This document shows positions 5,200-6,079 of a stretch of DNA of 6,079 nucleotides, in pieces. Below the pieces are notes generated by a model. The model saw only the letters and a list, made by a program, of their open reading frames with translations. It did no database searches and was not told where the DNA came from. This stretch comes from Sulfurovum sp. (GTDB lineage: Bacteria; Campylobacterota; Campylobacteria; Campylobacterales; Sulfurovaceae). The translations under genes and the position numbers were made by a program. The DNA is taken from contig JAPHUJ010000316.1 of NCBI GenBank assembly GCA_026193735.1, forward strand, positions 1 through 6,079. Direction: 5' to 3'. Each line of letters opens with the position of its first letter. Position 1 is the first letter of the stretch.

Positions 5200-5841
5200 T
5201 TATTTTAATGCAGAAATTGCTTTTTCTATACCATCTGGATGATTATAGACAAACGAACCCGCCACTACAACATTGACGCCTGCTGCTTCTAACTCTTTTA
5301 CATTTTTATCGGTCACTCCGCCATCTACTTCTATGAGACACTTTGGGTTTTTCTTTTCTATCAATGCTTTAAGACGTTGCGCTCTTTCTATCACCGAAGG
5401 AATAAACTTTTGTCCGCCAAAACCTGGATTGACGCTCATAAGGAGTACCATATCTACATCTTCAAGTAAAAATTCTATGGTTTCAGGCGGTGTGTGCGGA
5501 TTAAGCGTGATCGCAGGGCGTATACCCAACGCACGTATTTTTTGTATCAGTCTATGGGGATGTTTCTCTTCTTCAATATGAAAAGAGATAAACTCCGGCT
5601 TTAAAGGTGCAAAAAGATCAACAAAAAATGAGTTGTTCTCCACCATAAGGTGAATATCCAAAGGTTTGGTTGCAGCTTGAGCTACCGCTGCAACGACTAC
5701 AGGTCCTATCGTAAGGTTAGGCACAAAATGCCCATCCATGACATCGACATGCACAAGATCACAACCACCTTCACAAATGGCCGCAACATCACGAGCCAAA
5801 TGCCCAAAATCAGCAGAAAGTATACTGGGTGCTATTAGCAT
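5200..5841 (-). CDS. rpe: Ribulose-phosphate 3-epimerase
   Basis: This enzyme interconverts D-ribulose 5-phosphate and D-xylulose 5-phosphate in the pentose phosphate pathway. In autotrophs with a Calvin cycle it also serves there. The 213 residues form a (beta/alpha)8 barrel of normal length. Signatures are APSILSADF (4-12), HVDVMDGHFVPN (31-42), DIHLMV (62-67), VNPGFGGQKF (137-146) and EVDGGV (171-176). The metal ligands H31, D33, H64 and D173 are all present; D33 and D173 are the acid/base pair. Phosphate-binding backbone is seen at GG (174-175) and GS (195-196). The ATG at 5841 has AGGA (5847-5850) 5 nt upstream and an extended -10 promoter about 28 nt upstream. It is probably the first gene of the rpe-trpF-exonuclease unit. 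It shares the ribulose-phosphate-binding barrel fold with TrpF next door. The phosphate-sugar epimerases for allulose are related, but the motif set fits Rpe well. Confidence 0.97.
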   Translation of the reverse strand: MLIAPSILSADFGHLARDVAAICEGGCDLVHVDVMDGHFVPNLTIGPVVVAAVAQAATKPLDIHLMVENNSFFVDLFAPLKPEFISFHIEEEKHPHRLIQKIRALGIRPAITLNPHTPPETIEFLLEDVDMVLLMSVNPGFGGQKFIPSVIERAQRLKALIEKKNPKCLIEVDGGVTDKNVKELEAAGVNVVVAGSFVYNHPDGIEKAISALK

Positions 5842-5868
5842 AAATGTCCTCTTATATTATTTTAAATT

Positions 5869-5877
5869 ATTATAGCA
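5869..5877 (-). promoter_or_regulatory. Extended -10 promoter for the rpe-trpF-exonuclease unit
   Basis: Read on the minus strand this is TGCTATAAT, preceded by TTT. The 12-nt core TTTTGCTATAAT is identical to that in front of ppk. No -35 hexamer is seen at the expected distance. Initiation near 5862 would give a leader of about 20 nt containing the AGGA at 5847-5850. Confidence 0.7.
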
Positions 5878-5915
5878 AAATCAAACTTGTGACCTAGCGC
5901 CATGATAAACGTATA

Positions 5916-5924
5916 TGATATAAT
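5916..5924 (+). promoter_or_regulatory. Possible divergent extended -10 promoter
   Basis: TGATATAAT has the TGnTATAAT form on the plus strand and lies 38 nt from the minus-strand rpe -10, so it would drive transcription away from rpe to the right. No plus-strand gene begins within the remaining window, so its product, if any, lies outside or is a non-coding RNA. AT-rich sequence makes chance matches likely. Confidence 0.35.
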
Positions 5925-5960
5925 TTACTTAAGAATATCACTATAAAGATATAATCTACT
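5917..5960. repeat. Imperfect 13-bp direct repeat containing TATAAT
   Basis: GATATAATTTACT (5917-5929) recurs as GATATAATCTACT (5948-5960), 12 of 13 identical, with a period of 31 bp, close to three helical turns. The copies carry two candidate -10 boxes. They could be paired promoters or paired protein sites, or chance in an AT-rich tract. Confidence 0.5.
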
Positions 5961-6079
5961 ATTTCTTTACATTTTCGTTTTGTCTACCTATGCGCAATGC
6001 TTCTTGGATGTTCGTTTTTATTTTGAACTAAACAAAGAAGAAAACACACAACTACCTTAAGCAAATTTTATGCTCTAAT

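Larger units (their letters stand above)
5882..6079. other. Intergenic region with no recognisable gene
   Basis: All frames on both strands are broken by frequent stops. The only ATG-started ORFs I found in it are about 13 codons (5990-6031 plus; 5903-5862 minus) and lack a Shine-Dalgarno. No tRNA, rRNA or known structured RNA is apparent. The left part holds a possible plus-strand promoter and a direct repeat; the right part is A/T-rich and runs to the window edge. A coding 3' end on the minus strand could begin only in the last few bases. Confidence 0.6.

Noticed and set aside
5273..5581. Plus-strand ORF of about 100 codons across rpe
   Set aside because: It is antisense to well-conserved rpe motifs, serine-rich in a way expected from the complement, and has no supporting signals.
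5954..6019. Minus-strand open stretch reading NIQEALRIGRQNENVKK before a stop, protein-like in composition
   Set aside because: It is bounded by a stop only 22 codons upstream, has no start codon or ribosome site, and no family is recognised. A decayed gene remnant cannot be supported.
5990..6031. 13-codon plus-strand ORF (MRNASWMFVFILN)
   Set aside because: No Shine-Dalgarno, very short, no recognisable similarity.
6000..6040. CTTCTT/AAGAAG inverted repeat at the right edge as a terminator or small RNA
   Set aside because: Six pairs across a 29-nt loop with little G-C content; expected by chance.

Overview
This window looks like chromosomal housekeeping DNA from a free-living Campylobacterota (Epsilonproteobacteria), probably Sulfurovum- or Sulfurimonas-like. 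That placement is an inference. It rests on the low GC content, tight gene packing, T-rich extended -10 promoters (TGnTATAAT) with no recognisable -35 box, and the general look of the proteins. No mobile element, CRISPR array, rRNA or tRNA gene was seen.

Plus strand, left half. The window opens inside the 3' end of uvrB (nucleotide excision repair), up to position 287. A perfect extended -10 box sits at 293-301, just before ppk (335-2422), a full-length polyphosphate kinase 1. The ppk-to-next-gene gap (2423-2546) is unusual. It holds a GC-rich block of about 70 bp with a perfect 6-bp hairpin and a tandem hexamer, and a 40-codon ORF with a good Shine-Dalgarno overlaps it. A gamma-class carbonic anhydrase-like hexapeptide-repeat protein (true start 2547, not 2445) follows, then a polytopic EI24/CysZ-type membrane protein (3090-3743) only 18 nt downstream.

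Minus strand, right half. The plus-strand genes meet a three-gene minus-strand unit tail to tail, with 3 bp between stop codons. In transcription order it is rpe (5841-5200, ribulose-phosphate 3-epimerase), trpF (5118-4528, phosphoribosylanthranilate isomerase) and a DEDDh 3'-5' exonuclease (4544-3747) whose start lies inside the end of trpF. An extended -10 at 5869-5877, identical in its 12-nt core to the ppk promoter, probably drives the unit. The 81-nt rpe-trpF spacer carries a 12-bp, 3-nt-loop hairpin abutting the trpF Shine-Dalgarno. It also carries a 24-codon ORF with its own Shine-Dalgarno whose stop overlaps the trpF start as ATGA.

Right edge. Positions 5882-6079 hold no recognisable gene. 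There is a plus-strand extended -10 (5916-5924) inside a 13-bp imperfect direct repeat, so a divergent transcript running off the window is possible.

The genes serve separate core functions: DNA repair/proofreading, polyphosphate storage, CO2/bicarbonate chemistry, pentose phosphates/Calvin-type metabolism and tryptophan synthesis. I see no convincing new multi-gene system. The items worth a second look are the two structured intergenic spacers with their small ORFs.
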